Positions 16,968 to 25,493 of a stretch of 64,000 nucleotides of DNA are shown one piece after another. The notes beneath the pieces are model-generated. The model worked only from the letters and a program-made list of their open reading frames with translations, made no database searches and was not told the DNA's origin. Within the stretch, counting starts at the first letter, position 1, and every line of letters starts with the position of its first letter. A program made the position numbers and the translations under genes. The DNA comes from Leptospira yanagawae serovar Saopaulo str. Sao Paulo = ATCC 700523 (GTDB taxonomy: Bacteria > Spirochaetota > Leptospiria > Leptospirales > Leptospiraceae), in NCBI RefSeq assembly GCF_000332475.2, contig NZ_AOGX02000029.1, forward strand, positions 84,372-148,371. Reading direction: 5' to 3'.

Positions 16968-18884
16968 AGCTTCAATGTCTGGATCTTTTCCATAAAAATC
17001 ACGAAAAAGATTCATGGCATTGGCAGACCCACCTTTTTCTAAAACTGTTTTTCGGAAATGTGCTGCATGTTCTAAATCAAAGACACCTTTATCAACAAAA
17101 GAATAAAATGCATTGGCAGAGAGAAGTTCTGCCCATTTATAAGAGTAGTATCCTGCCGCATATCCGCCAGCAAAGATATGCGTGAAAGAGTTTTGGAATT
17201 TGTTGTAAGTGGGTGGAGTGACAACTGCAATTTCATTTCTCACTTGGTTAAGGATTTCTTGTACTCTTTCTTCTGATGGTTTTTCTTTATGAACCAACAT
17301 ATCAAATTTTGCAAACTCTAACTGTCTAACCACACCCATGGCTGACATAAAGTTTTTTGCCTTCACCATTGTTTCGATATATGAATTCGGAATTGGTTCT
17401 TTTGTTTGGTAATGTTTTGCAAAAAGTTGTAGAACTTTTGGTTCATATACAAAGTTTTCCAAAAACTGAGAAGGGAATTCTACCGCATCCCATTCCACAC
17501 CATTCACACCACTCACAAAGGCTTCTTTGACTTTAGAAAGTAAATGGTGGAGGGCATGGCCCAATTCATGGAATAGTGTCACCACATCGCTTGGTCGGAG
17601 TAAACTTGGCTGTGACTCTGTTGCTTTGGGAAAACTAGCGACAACGAATGCGATTGGAAGTTCGGTTTTACCTGTTTCATCTTGGAAATGGGGTTTCCAG
17701 TTGTGCATCCAAGCCCCACCTTTTTTTTCACTCCGTACTTCTAAATCCAAATACAATCTGGAACGAGTTTCCCCTTCCACTAAAAGATCATAACAAAGTA
17801 CTGACGGTTCCCAAACATTGGTTTGTATTTGTTTGAATGTAACACCTAACAACTTCTCTAAAAATTGAAATGTACCTTGCAAAACTGTTTCCTTTTCTAA
17901 GTAAGGTCGATAGATTTCTTCATCATAGGAAAAAGATTCCTTTTTCAATTTTTCTGAATAGTATGTAAGGTCCCAAGGCTCCAAATCGTTTTGTCCTAAC
18001 GATTTTGCGTAAGATTTAATTCCATCGTATTCTTTTATGGCGATCGGTTTTGCTTTTTCTGCCAAATGATTTAAAAAGGAAATCACCTCTTCTGGTGTAT
18101 TCGCTACTTTTGTAGCCAAACTCAAATGGGCATAGGTTTCAAAACCTAAAAGTTTTGCTTCTTCGTCTCTGAAACCTAAAATTTCTTCGATGAGTTTTCC
18201 ATTTTCAGGGGCTCTTGTGCAATACGCATCATATAGTTCTTTTCTGATCTTTCTATTTTCTCCATAGGTCATATACGCTATGTAAGATGGAAAATGAAGT
18301 GTGAATTTATATGTTCCGTCTGGTTGTTTTGCGGAAATTTTATCACTTTCAGGAATGCCTTTTACATCTTCTTCTTTTAAATACAATGCAAATGCATTTG
18401 TGGCATTTAACACGTTTTGGGAAAATTGATTGGTTAAATCGGACAATTGAATCCGGATATTTTTAAGTTTTTCCTTCGTGCTTTGATTGAGTCCTACACC
18501 TGATAATCGAAAGTCTCTGATTTCGTTTTCCAAAACCTTTGTTTGTTCTGGATTCAATGATTTGTCAGTGGACTGAATTTTTAATAAGGCAGCAAAGATG
18601 GTTTCGTTTTGTCCGAGGTCAGTATAATACTCGCTAAGTTTCGGTAAAATTCTACTGTAGATGGTTTGGCTTTCTTCGCTGTTTTTGACAGAGTTGAGAT
18701 GGGAAAGTTCTGTCACAAGATCTCCAAGTTCTGTTTGGATCCTTTGGTAAGGTTTTAAAAAGTTTTGAAAGGTAAATGAATTTTGGACGAGTAACTCTTC
18801 TATGAATTTTTTGTTAGACTCCATCTTTTCTAGAATGGACGCTTCTTTTTGTAATAGATTATCTGAATGAAATTCGGGAAACAT
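16938..18884 (-). CDS. M3-family zinc oligopeptidase (oligopeptidase A/PrlC-like)
   Basis: A cytoplasmic metallopeptidase of 648 residues, the usual size for bacterial oligopeptidase A. The zinc motif is TLFHELGHALHHLL, and the third ligand lies in GVEWDAVEFPSQFLENF. The all-helical N-terminal half and the GGYAAGYYSYKWAELLSANAF region are typical of M3A. It degrades short peptides, including cleaved signal peptides. AGAGG precedes the ATG at good distance. It is convergent and overlapping with the SCO gene, and divergent from the DCC gene with a 67-base shared promoter region. Confidence 0.93.
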   Translation of the reverse strand: MFPEFHSDNLLQKEASILEKMESNKKFIEELLVQNSFTFQNFLKPYQRIQTELGDLVTELSHLNSVKNSEESQTIYSRILPKLSEYYTDLGQNETIFAALLKIQSTDKSLNPEQTKVLENEIRDFRLSGVGLNQSTKEKLKNIRIQLSDLTNQFSQNVLNATNAFALYLKEEDVKGIPESDKISAKQPDGTYKFTLHFPSYIAYMTYGENRKIRKELYDAYCTRAPENGKLIEEILGFRDEEAKLLGFETYAHLSLATKVANTPEEVISFLNHLAEKAKPIAIKEYDGIKSYAKSLGQNDLEPWDLTYYSEKLKKESFSYDEEIYRPYLEKETVLQGTFQFLEKLLGVTFKQIQTNVWEPSVLCYDLLVEGETRSRLYLDLEVRSEKKGGAWMHNWKPHFQDETGKTELPIAFVVASFPKATESQPSLLRPSDVVTLFHELGHALHHLLSKVKEAFVSGVNGVEWDAVEFPSQFLENFVYEPKVLQLFAKHYQTKEPIPNSYIETMVKAKNFMSAMGVVRQLEFAKFDMLVHKEKPSEERVQEILNQVRNEIAVVTPPTYNKFQNSFTHIFAGGYAAGYYSYKWAELLSANAFYSFVDKGVFDLEHAAHFRKTVLEKGGSANAMNLFRDFYGKDPDIEALLRLNGIAA

Positions 18885-18951
18885 CGCTACCTCTTAGGAA
18901 TTAGACTCGATTTCCAATCCTTAGAGGCCATATTGGAGTTAAGGGGAAAGT

Positions 18952-19356
18952 ATGCCACTGGAAAAAAGGAAAATTGTATTCTTTGATGGTGTTTGCCATC
19001 TCTGTATGGGTTCCGTTCAGTTTTTATTGAAACACAATCCTTCAGAATCCCTTTTGTTTTCCAGTATCGGTTCTAAAACGTATTTGGAACTGGTTCCAAA
19101 GAGCCAAGAAACATCATTACCTGATAGCATTTTGTATTGGAAGGAAGGAAACCTTTTGGTTGAGTCTGACGCCATCCTTGGAATCACAAAAGAATTAAGT
19201 TTTCCTTGGAAACTTGGCATTTTCTTTTGGATTGTACCAAAATTGATCCGAAATGGAATCTACCGTTTCGTCGCCAAACACCGTTACCAATGGTTTGGCA
19301 AAGCAGAATCTTGTATGGTGCCAACACCAGATGTAAAAAAACGATTTTTGGACTAA
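18952..19356 (+). CDS. DCC-family (DUF393) thiol-disulfide oxidoreductase-like protein
   Basis: The family signature is at the N-terminus: VFFDGVCHLCMGSVQFLL, with the CxxC that gives the DCC name. The central DSILYWKEGNLLVESDAIL and the C-terminal WFGKAESC segment also fit. The size (134 residues) is normal. The biochemical role of the family is not settled; a redox role is assumed from the CxxC. Its stop overlaps the convergent GT39 gene by four bases. Confidence 0.88.
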   Translation: MPLEKRKIVFFDGVCHLCMGSVQFLLKHNPSESLLFSSIGSKTYLELVPKSQETSLPDSILYWKEGNLLVESDAILGITKELSFPWKLGIFFWIVPKLIRNGIYRFVAKHRYQWFGKAESCMVPTPDVKKRFLD

Positions 19357-20816
19357 GGATTCGTTTTCACCAACCGAAGTGTTAATTTTTTATTTCGATC
19401 GTAAGCATATAGGGAGATGGGATCAGTTATCGCTTCGGTTTTGACTCCTAAGGCATCTAACATGAGTCTGTCGGAATCTGTTAGTAGGATTTTTCCTTTT
19501 ACTGTCAAAATTTTATCAATACTGATTTCTTCTACTTTCCGTTCTAAATAGAAAGCAAAACTTGGAATGCCAAGGCCACCAAATGAATATAAGGTTTCAT
19601 TAGGTAGTAGTTCTTTTTGAATTGTTTCAGCTAATATTTTTGTCTCTTTTCTCATATCACTAAATTTAGGTACAATTACAAATCCAATCACACAGAACAT
19701 TAGGATAGCAGTTCCTAAATATATTCTGTATAAGTAAATCTGGTTGTGTTTTTTTGATAAATGTTCTGCAAGTAAAATCGAAAGGATTGGATAAGCTGAG
19801 AGTGGATACGAAGGAAGTTTGCTGGAAATGAATTCATAAAATACCCAAGAAAAAATTAATCCCACCATCAAAAAAGATCTAGGGGATAGAGGGAGTAGGA
19901 TACCATTCCGAAACGATGAAAAAATAGTATCTTTCATTTCTTTTGCGTTTAAATGAGAGATGAATCTCCAAAACATTTCCTTGAGAAAGGAAAGATACAC
20001 TCTTGTCCAAGGGAATAAAGTAATGAAAAATAAGACTAAGTAGGTACCTGGAGGTCCTGATTGGCCAAAGACGGGATTCGTCGCCCTACGTAAGATGTAC
20101 CAATCAATCATCCAGCGAATGAGTGCTCCATCGTCTCTTTGCCAAGATTCATAACCCCAATAAAAAATTGGTAAGATTGCCAATGGCAAACCAAACCATG
20201 GATGTAGTTTCCAAATAAGTGGGCGTACCTTCGAAAAAAAAAGTAAAACAAAACAAGTGCCACAAAGAAAAATCAGGATTGGTGGCCCCTTTATGAGGAG
20301 TCCCAAACTCACCGAACTCCAAAAAATGAAAACATAAATCCATTTTCCAGATTGAATCAAATGATACAGACAAACAAATCCAATCATTCCAAAAAATACT
20401 AAGGAAGAATCAACAAGTGCGATTTTTCCATTTAACGGAAAGTAAAGTGAAAAACTAAGAATGCTAAATGCATACAATGCAGTACGGCTGTTAAACATAA
20501 TATGAGCTAAATGGTATGTCAATAGAGAAGTGCCTAAAATGCAAAGAGCAGGAAATATCCTTAGCACAAATTCATTTGTTCCAAACATTTCAAAGAAAGC
20601 CGATGTGATCCAAAACTGAAGTGGTGGTTTTCTATGTGGTTCTGAATAAGGGAATTCCATTTTCAGATAATCCTTAGATTCTGCCATATTCCGCGCAAAA
20701 CCTGCGTAGGCCGCTTCGTCCTGGTCGATGAGTGGGGATGCATTGCCCCAAAACAAATACAGAGAAAACCCAATGAGGAGGAGGAGAAATGTTCGTTTAG
20801 GAGTGAAAAATGGCAC
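19353..20816 (-). CDS. GT39-family membrane glycosyltransferase (ArnT-like)
   Basis: An integral membrane protein of 487 residues with about ten hydrophobic helices. The first loop reads IDQDEAAYAGFARNMAES and ends in HRKPPLQFWI. The acidic pair and this loop are typical of ArnT/PMT-like enzymes that use polyprenyl-phosphate sugars. The likely role is addition of a sugar to lipid A, a lipid or a protein on the periplasmic side. A small C-terminal soluble domain follows the last helix. It is divergent from the PHP gene across 118 bases. The acceptor is unknown. Confidence 0.85.
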   Translation of the reverse strand: MPFFTPKRTFLLLLIGFSLYLFWGNASPLIDQDEAAYAGFARNMAESKDYLKMEFPYSEPHRKPPLQFWITSAFFEMFGTNEFVLRIFPALCILGTSLLTYHLAHIMFNSRTALYAFSILSFSLYFPLNGKIALVDSSLVFFGMIGFVCLYHLIQSGKWIYVFIFWSSVSLGLLIKGPPILIFLCGTCFVLLFFSKVRPLIWKLHPWFGLPLAILPIFYWGYESWQRDDGALIRWMIDWYILRRATNPVFGQSGPPGTYLVLFFITLFPWTRVYLSFLKEMFWRFISHLNAKEMKDTIFSSFRNGILLPLSPRSFLMVGLIFSWVFYEFISSKLPSYPLSAYPILSILLAEHLSKKHNQIYLYRIYLGTAILMFCVIGFVIVPKFSDMRKETKILAETIQKELLPNETLYSFGGLGIPSFAFYLERKVEEISIDKILTVKGKILLTDSDRLMLDALGVKTEAITDPISLYAYDRNKKLTLRLVKTNP

Positions 20817-20934
20817 AATCCTAAAAGGAAAAGGGGTTAAGCGCTGTCAAAACCAATTTTTGAAAAGGGCTTTTGTCTTCATTTTGTAACAAAACTGGAA
20901 TCAAATTGGAAAATAGATTTTATAGAGTATTTCC

Positions 20935-22080
20935 ATGTTATTGCATGTCCCAGGTCCGATGATTGAAACGGAAGGAAAGGTTGTCAGGCCATCCCTATGG
21001 AAGTATCGATATCCACTTTTTCTCATTACCCTGCTTGGGATTTTGTTTACTTACCAACTAGCTGTTGTTTTGCTCCTTCGAAAACCAAAACAAACCATTG
21101 ATGGTTCATTCACTGGATCCAAAATTTTAAATCCCTATGAAAATTGGGACAATGAAAAGGGTGAAAAAATTTCTCTCCATACTCACTCAGATGAAGTTTG
21201 GTTCACACCAGAACGTCATACAGTAGCTGAAATCACAAACGAGTACAAAAAAGAAGGATTCTCCAATCTTGCCATTACTGATTACGGTCAAATTTCTGAT
21301 ACCGAGGACAAAACCTATATCCGTGGGTTTGAATGGGGTCAAAACGTTAAAAAAAGGCATATCCTTGCCATCGGAATCAAAAAAGCGATTTATGATTTTT
21401 TCCCCATCTATGCATCCAGAGAAAATCTAAACTGGGTAATGGATCGTATGAAAAAGTTAGGTGGTTACGTAATCCTACCACACCCAAAATTATTTGATTC
21501 TTACTCCAAAGAAGAAATGTTGTCGATTGAAGGATTCCAAGCTGTAGAAGTGTATTCACCATATGGAGACGACTCTAAAATTTTGGACTCACTCCTTAGC
21601 AATGGGAAAAATATACATTGTATGGCAAGTGACGACTTACATTATTTCCCCGAAACAATTGTAAACAAGTTTGACCAACCTTTTTGGAAAGATATGATCC
21701 AAACTCTAGGCCACCAACGTGGTCGCAAGGGTGAAAGTTTTTTACGTTATGTCGTAACAAATGCTGGTGTCAGTAACGAAACTTCCGTATTACAAGCATT
21801 ACATTCAGGATCTTTCTTTTGTGTGAAAAAATTCTTCCAAGGTGCCGAGGATCCAAAAGTTCCTCTCATCCGCGTGAATGACAAACACCAAATCCAAGTG
21901 GCATCCAAAGAACGTTATTTGGAAATACGGTTTATTGGAAAAATGGGAGAAGTGTTACAAGTAAACCCCGACACGAGTACAGCAACTTACGAGATTTTGG
22001 AATCGGATCCATACGTTAGAGTGGAATTGATCGCACTCACGGGTTCTATTCTTTCCAACGCAATTGTAAGAGGCCAATAA
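20935..22080 (+). CDS. Membrane-anchored PHP-domain phosphoesterase-like protein
   Basis: One transmembrane helix (about residues 27-48) precedes a PHP domain. Metal-site motifs are visible: ISLHTHSDEVWFTP, AITDYGQ (Tyr where many members have His), GFEWGQ, ILPHPKLF, and a late ASDDLHYF. PHP domains are trinuclear metal phosphoesterases. The topology would place the domain in the periplasm if the N-terminus is cytoplasmic. A beta-rich tail of about 70 residues follows. ATG 20959 is a possible alternative start. Substrate unknown. Confidence 0.75.
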   Translation: MLLHVPGPMIETEGKVVRPSLWKYRYPLFLITLLGILFTYQLAVVLLLRKPKQTIDGSFTGSKILNPYENWDNEKGEKISLHTHSDEVWFTPERHTVAEITNEYKKEGFSNLAITDYGQISDTEDKTYIRGFEWGQNVKKRHILAIGIKKAIYDFFPIYASRENLNWVMDRMKKLGGYVILPHPKLFDSYSKEEMLSIEGFQAVEVYSPYGDDSKILDSLLSNGKNIHCMASDDLHYFPETIVNKFDQPFWKDMIQTLGHQRGRKGESFLRYVVTNAGVSNETSVLQALHSGSFFCVKKFFQGAEDPKVPLIRVNDKHQIQVASKERYLEIRFIGKMGEVLQVNPDTSTATYEILESDPYVRVELIALTGSILSNAIVRGQ

Positions 22081-22275
22081 AGAAAAACACTAAACGTGCT
22101 TTGGTTTGGGATTTTTTACTCGAGTGTTCCTTTCCATTGAGATGAAACTCCAAAGAATACAAGTTGTGAATCGCTGGATTTCATTTTTGATTTTGAATCG
22201 GTTATTTGTTCCTGAAACGTTACAAAATCAAAAGTTCCATCCAACGAAAGTCTCGTCTCTTAGAATATTGCCCTA

Positions 22276-23481
22276 TTATTTAAACGATAGATTCTGAGCA
22301 GAACCATCAAAAGCATCCATATATGCTTTGGAAGTTTCTTCGTATTGTTTCACAGTTCCAAGGGCTGCTTGGCCTGCAATACTTGCTCCTAATGCCACAT
22401 AGGTTCGATTGAAGGCTTCATCGACTGACATAAAATCAGAGCCACCCACAGTGGGGCTTGGGTAATCTGCTGGGACTTGGTCTGCATTCAATTGGTCTGT
22501 GACATATCCATTGATATTAAAGATTCCATAAGACAATTTGGCTCCTGCAAAGGAGGAGGCAGGAAGGTTACAAATGGTTTCAGCTTTTGTTGCTAAAGTA
22601 GTAAAGGTAGCTTTTGCGGTGGTTTGGAAAGGCAAATCAAACTTTTGCATGTACGCTAATACATAATAAATATTGTCACTACCACCACAGGCAGCTTTCA
22701 ATTGGTCCAGTCCTGTGGCATTGGATGGGTTGATTTCTTTTAGTTTGGTAAAACTCAATCGCACAACCGATCGAAAACACAATTGCCTTCCAGAATCCAC
22801 TTCTGTTAAAACCACTCGGCCATGTTTGCTAATCCAAGAAGAGTTCTCGGGGCCATTCCGCCAGGTATAGGTTTGGAATTTCGTTCCATAAATGGATTCA
22901 TTTCCTGTATAACTTTCTGTGATCACATCTCCTACATTGGCAAACTGTGGGTTCCCAAAATCAACTAACCGGTAGTAGATGAGAGCTCCATCATTTCCAA
23001 GGGTGGTGTTTGGGTCATCGAAAAACAATTGTAAGGAGGGAATGGATGCCCCAGTTTTTTTGATTTCAAAAAAATGGTTAAAGGTTTTGTTCCCTGTGTA
23101 AGCTGTGGATGCAATGTTAGCCGTTGGTGTATTGATTTTGATGGTAAGCGTGGCAGATCCGAACCCACTTAAGTTCACATTGGTGAGAACATCGGTTCTT
23201 GTTTCCCCAGGATTATTAAAATACCCAGCGTTTTTCAATGCTAAAATCAAATTGTCTATGATGCCCGAGTTCCCTCTCGCCCAAGTGGCAGATTGTCTCA
23301 CAAAACCCCAGTTATCTGCGCTTGTGGCGGACCAAAGTTTTTCTGTTCCAATTCCCAATTGGATGGCATCAGCAAACATTTCAGAGAGGAGGGTTTCTTT
23401 AGATTTTCTAGTTTGGGATTGGAAATCCGTAACCTGAAGGCTAACCGTCAAAAAAAGGATGAAAAGTAGGATTTTTTTCAT
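22276..23481 (-). CDS. Secreted protein of unknown function
   Basis: A signal peptide (KKILLFILFLTVSLQVTDFQSQ) starts the protein. The mature part of about 380 residues has no recognised domain. It is rich in Asn, Thr, Gly and aromatics (LTNVNLSGFGSATLTIKIN), suggesting a beta-rich exported protein; its last 60 residues look helical and Ala-rich. Three Cys residues are in the mature part. ATG 23481 has GGAG seven bases upstream; GTG 23484 directly before it is the alternative. It is the last of four minus-strand genes (FecR, DUF4384, small lipoprotein, this one), starting next to the small lipoprotein stop. Probably surface or periplasmic. Confidence 0.75.
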   Translation of the reverse strand: MKKILLFILFLTVSLQVTDFQSQTRKSKETLLSEMFADAIQLGIGTEKLWSATSADNWGFVRQSATWARGNSGIIDNLILALKNAGYFNNPGETRTDVLTNVNLSGFGSATLTIKINTPTANIASTAYTGNKTFNHFFEIKKTGASIPSLQLFFDDPNTTLGNDGALIYYRLVDFGNPQFANVGDVITESYTGNESIYGTKFQTYTWRNGPENSSWISKHGRVVLTEVDSGRQLCFRSVVRLSFTKLKEINPSNATGLDQLKAACGGSDNIYYVLAYMQKFDLPFQTTAKATFTTLATKAETICNLPASSFAGAKLSYGIFNINGYVTDQLNADQVPADYPSPTVGGSDFMSVDEAFNRTYVALGASIAGQAALGTVKQYEETSKAYMDAFDGSAQNLSFK

Positions 23482-23484
23482 CAC

Positions 23485-23688
23485 TTACTCCGCAATCCCT
23501 TTGGGGATACAAATGGTAAAACCTGACTTCGGTCCAGAACATCCGGCTGCTTGGTTGTACGCATAGACATAGAGGAGGAGGGCAGTCAGTGCATCTTCTT
23601 TTTTGTTGTCTTCCTTTTCAAAGAGAGAACAAGAAAGAGTGAAACTCAATATGAGAAAGGAGATAATGGGAATTAGATAGGATCTCAT
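23485..23688 (-). CDS. Very small lipoprotein (67 residues)
   Basis: The N-terminus MRSYLIP, a hydrophobic stretch and TLSC (Cys20) form a clear lipoprotein signal. The mature chain is only about 48 residues, with an acidic-basic patch (KEDNKKED), a short hydrophobic helix and two more Cys residues near the end. No family recognised. The ATG lies inside one arm of a 12-bp inverted repeat, so translation may be regulated or inefficient. The next gene starts at its stop codon, suggesting translational coupling. Confidence 0.65.
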   Translation of the reverse strand: MRSYLIPIISFLILSFTLSCSLFEKEDNKKEDALTALLLYVYAYNQAAGCSGPKSGFTICIPKGIAE

Positions 23689-23714
23689 ACCTTATATAAC
23701 AAAAGGTATGAGAT
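23682..23714 (-). repeat. 12-bp perfect stem-loop covering a start codon
   Basis: ATCTCATACCTT (23682-23693) is the exact reverse complement of AAGGTATGAGAT (23703-23714), with a nine-base loop. In the minus-strand RNA the distal arm contains AAGG and the ATG of the small lipoprotein. On the plus strand the stem is followed by GTTTTT, as in a terminator, but no plus-strand gene ends here. Confidence 0.75.
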
Positions 23715-23729
23715 GTTTTTGCAAGGATT

Positions 23730-24647
23730 TTAGCGAGAGAGGATTTCGTATTCCCATTCGGTCACAAGGCTTTGTTCGATGGGAGAAGTGAGGCTAGGAG
23801 GAGCCACAAGGGAACGCGCTAAGGTTTTGGTTCCTGTCACAGCTGGAGGTAAGAGGTGATAAAAGGAATCCTCTTTTTTGCCACGGAGTTGGAACTCTTT
23901 CCATTCTTCCCTGGTGACAAAGGCACGGATGCGATCCTTGGAAGGGGTAGGAGAAGCGCGAAAGGAAATCCGTTTGTCTGGGATCGTCACCTTTTCGCCT
24001 TTCTTCACAAAATTGTCATTTTGGATTTGGTTTGGGAAGAGGAGGACTGGTTCTCCTTTTTGGTTTTCAGGCACTAGGACGACATAAACATAATTGTCTT
24101 CCGTGGTTTCCAATTCAAAACGAATGGGTTCCCCAGCCACGTACGTTGATTTAAGCGAATTGATTTTGACTTGGGAAGAAGTGTTGGCACCGGTATGGGA
24201 AAGCGCTAGGTAGATATTTTTTTTGTCTAGGTAACTCAGGAAATCAGAGACAAGGGTTTTGGCTAAGGATTCAGGAAGTGCATTTCGATACTCTAAGGTT
24301 TCGTGTAAAACATCAACAAAGGAAATCAATGCTTGCCCATCCTCATTGGAGACCAAAACCAATTTATCAACTTGTGTTAACTTCTGTAAGTTGGTCTTTG
24401 TCTCTTCTGTTGCTTCCCCAGCTTTGTCAAATTCCCAAACCAGTTTTTCTGATTCAGGAAAGGTGAAAGTTAAATTGCCTCTCCCACTGGATTGGATTTG
24501 TTCTTTGATAAAGTCTCTTAAGATTCTACTTTCTTCTGTGGAAGGATAAGCTTCTACCGCAATTTTAAAAACAGGAGTGCTTACACTTCTATCAGCGGAT
24601 ACAACAGATAAACCTGCGATCGAAAAAATTACCAAAAAACGTTTCAT
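23730..24647 (-). CDS. DUF4384-domain exported protein
   Basis: A signal peptide ends near VVSADRS. The C-terminal half (about residues 160-255) fits the DUF4384 pattern: a strand series starting INSLKSTYVAGEPIRFELE, then VLLFPNQIQNDNFVKKGEKV and RIRAFVTREEW. This domain often sits in envelope or sensor proteins and has no defined activity. The N-terminal half (residues 25-150) is not recognised. It starts one base after the FecR gene stop and is certainly in the same transcript. Pairing of FecR and DUF4384 proteins suggests an envelope assembly. Confidence 0.78.
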   Translation of the reverse strand: MKRFLVIFSIAGLSVVSADRSVSTPVFKIAVEAYPSTEESRILRDFIKEQIQSSGRGNLTFTFPESEKLVWEFDKAGEATEETKTNLQKLTQVDKLVLVSNEDGQALISFVDVLHETLEYRNALPESLAKTLVSDFLSYLDKKNIYLALSHTGANTSSQVKINSLKSTYVAGEPIRFELETTEDNYVYVVLVPENQKGEPVLLFPNQIQNDNFVKKGEKVTIPDKRISFRASPTPSKDRIRAFVTREEWKEFQLRGKKEDSFYHLLPPAVTGTKTLARSLVAPPSLTSPIEQSLVTEWEYEILSR

Positions 24648-24648
24648 C

Positions 24649-25371
24649 TTAACCTTGGCCTTTATAATCGTTCATCATTTGGTCATTTTTTTCATACTGT
24701 TCTTTGATGCGTTGGTAGTTCTCTTCTTTGATGGCTTTGAACTGTTCAAAGATACGCATTTTTTCTTTTACAAATTCATCTAAAATTTGTTTTTTTAATT
24801 GTTTGCCAGAAACCACCACTTCTTCGTTTTCTGCAACTAATGTTTGTTTGCCTTTTTTATCAGGACTTACGGCAACTGTCCCTTCATTGACATAAACTCC
24901 CGTCTCCACATCCTTCAATTCTTCATCCTCACCGCCTTGGTTGGGAGTGGAAACAAGGAACTCTGTGCCTCTCACACCTGCTACAAAACTTGGATTGACG
25001 ACGCTAAGTTGGGTGTTACTTGGTGCACCACCTTCTGGTTTGTGTGCTTTGACAAATAACTTACCACTCACTAAATTGAGAGTGGTTGATTTCGTTTTCG
25101 GATTGAGTAGTTCATCGATTTTGAGAGAGGAAAATTTGGAAAGTCGTACGGTGGCTTGCGTTGCCAATTGGATTTCGCAACTTCCGTCCTCTGTCGTGAT
25201 GGTGTCCCCTTTTTTTAGGACACTCCCTAATCGAACCGTTTCCTTCGCATTTTTAAAACGTGGGCCTGAAATGTAATTTTTCCCTTGGACAAAACTCACA
25301 ACACCCACTTCATCAGCGGTGATGGCAGTTGCGAAAAGGAGTAGGAATATAAGAGAGAAATAACGGGTCAT
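24649..25371 (-). CDS. FecR-domain exported protein
   Basis: After a signal peptide (TRYFSLIFLLLFATAITAD), residues about 20-140 form a FecR domain: GVVSFVQGKNYISG, VLKKGDTITTEDGSCEIQL, TVRLSKFSSLKI, LNLVSGKLFVKA, and NPSFVAGVRGTEFLVS. The C-terminal 80 residues are Lys/Glu-rich and likely coiled coil. Unlike FecR of iron uptake there is no N-terminal regulator segment and no TonB neighbour; the domain here is a periplasmic module. The start is ATG 25371; a TTG at 25410 extends the frame but spoils the signal peptide. It leads the minus-strand unit and is divergent from the TolC gene across 122 bases. Confidence 0.82.
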   Translation of the reverse strand: MTRYFSLIFLLLFATAITADEVGVVSFVQGKNYISGPRFKNAKETVRLGSVLKKGDTITTEDGSCEIQLATQATVRLSKFSSLKIDELLNPKTKSTTLNLVSGKLFVKAHKPEGGAPSNTQLSVVNPSFVAGVRGTEFLVSTPNQGGEDEELKDVETGVYVNEGTVAVSPDKKGKQTLVAENEEVVVSGKQLKKQILDEFVKEKMRIFEQFKAIKEENYQRIKEQYEKNDQMMNDYKGQG

Positions 25372-25493
25372 GCCACTTTTATAAAGGAAGAGTTTCCTCT
25401 TACAAGCCAAAAATCAGAAAAAAAAATCAAAAAAATCCCTACAAACGATCTATTTTTGGAACCAATATAAAAATCCTTCACCTATCCAGCGAT

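Noticed and set aside
22106..22297. Plus-strand 63-codon ORF after the PHP gene
   Set aside because: No ribosome binding site, no recognisable features, and its end overlaps the convergent secreted-protein gene. The 22081-22275 gap shows nothing else that I can support.
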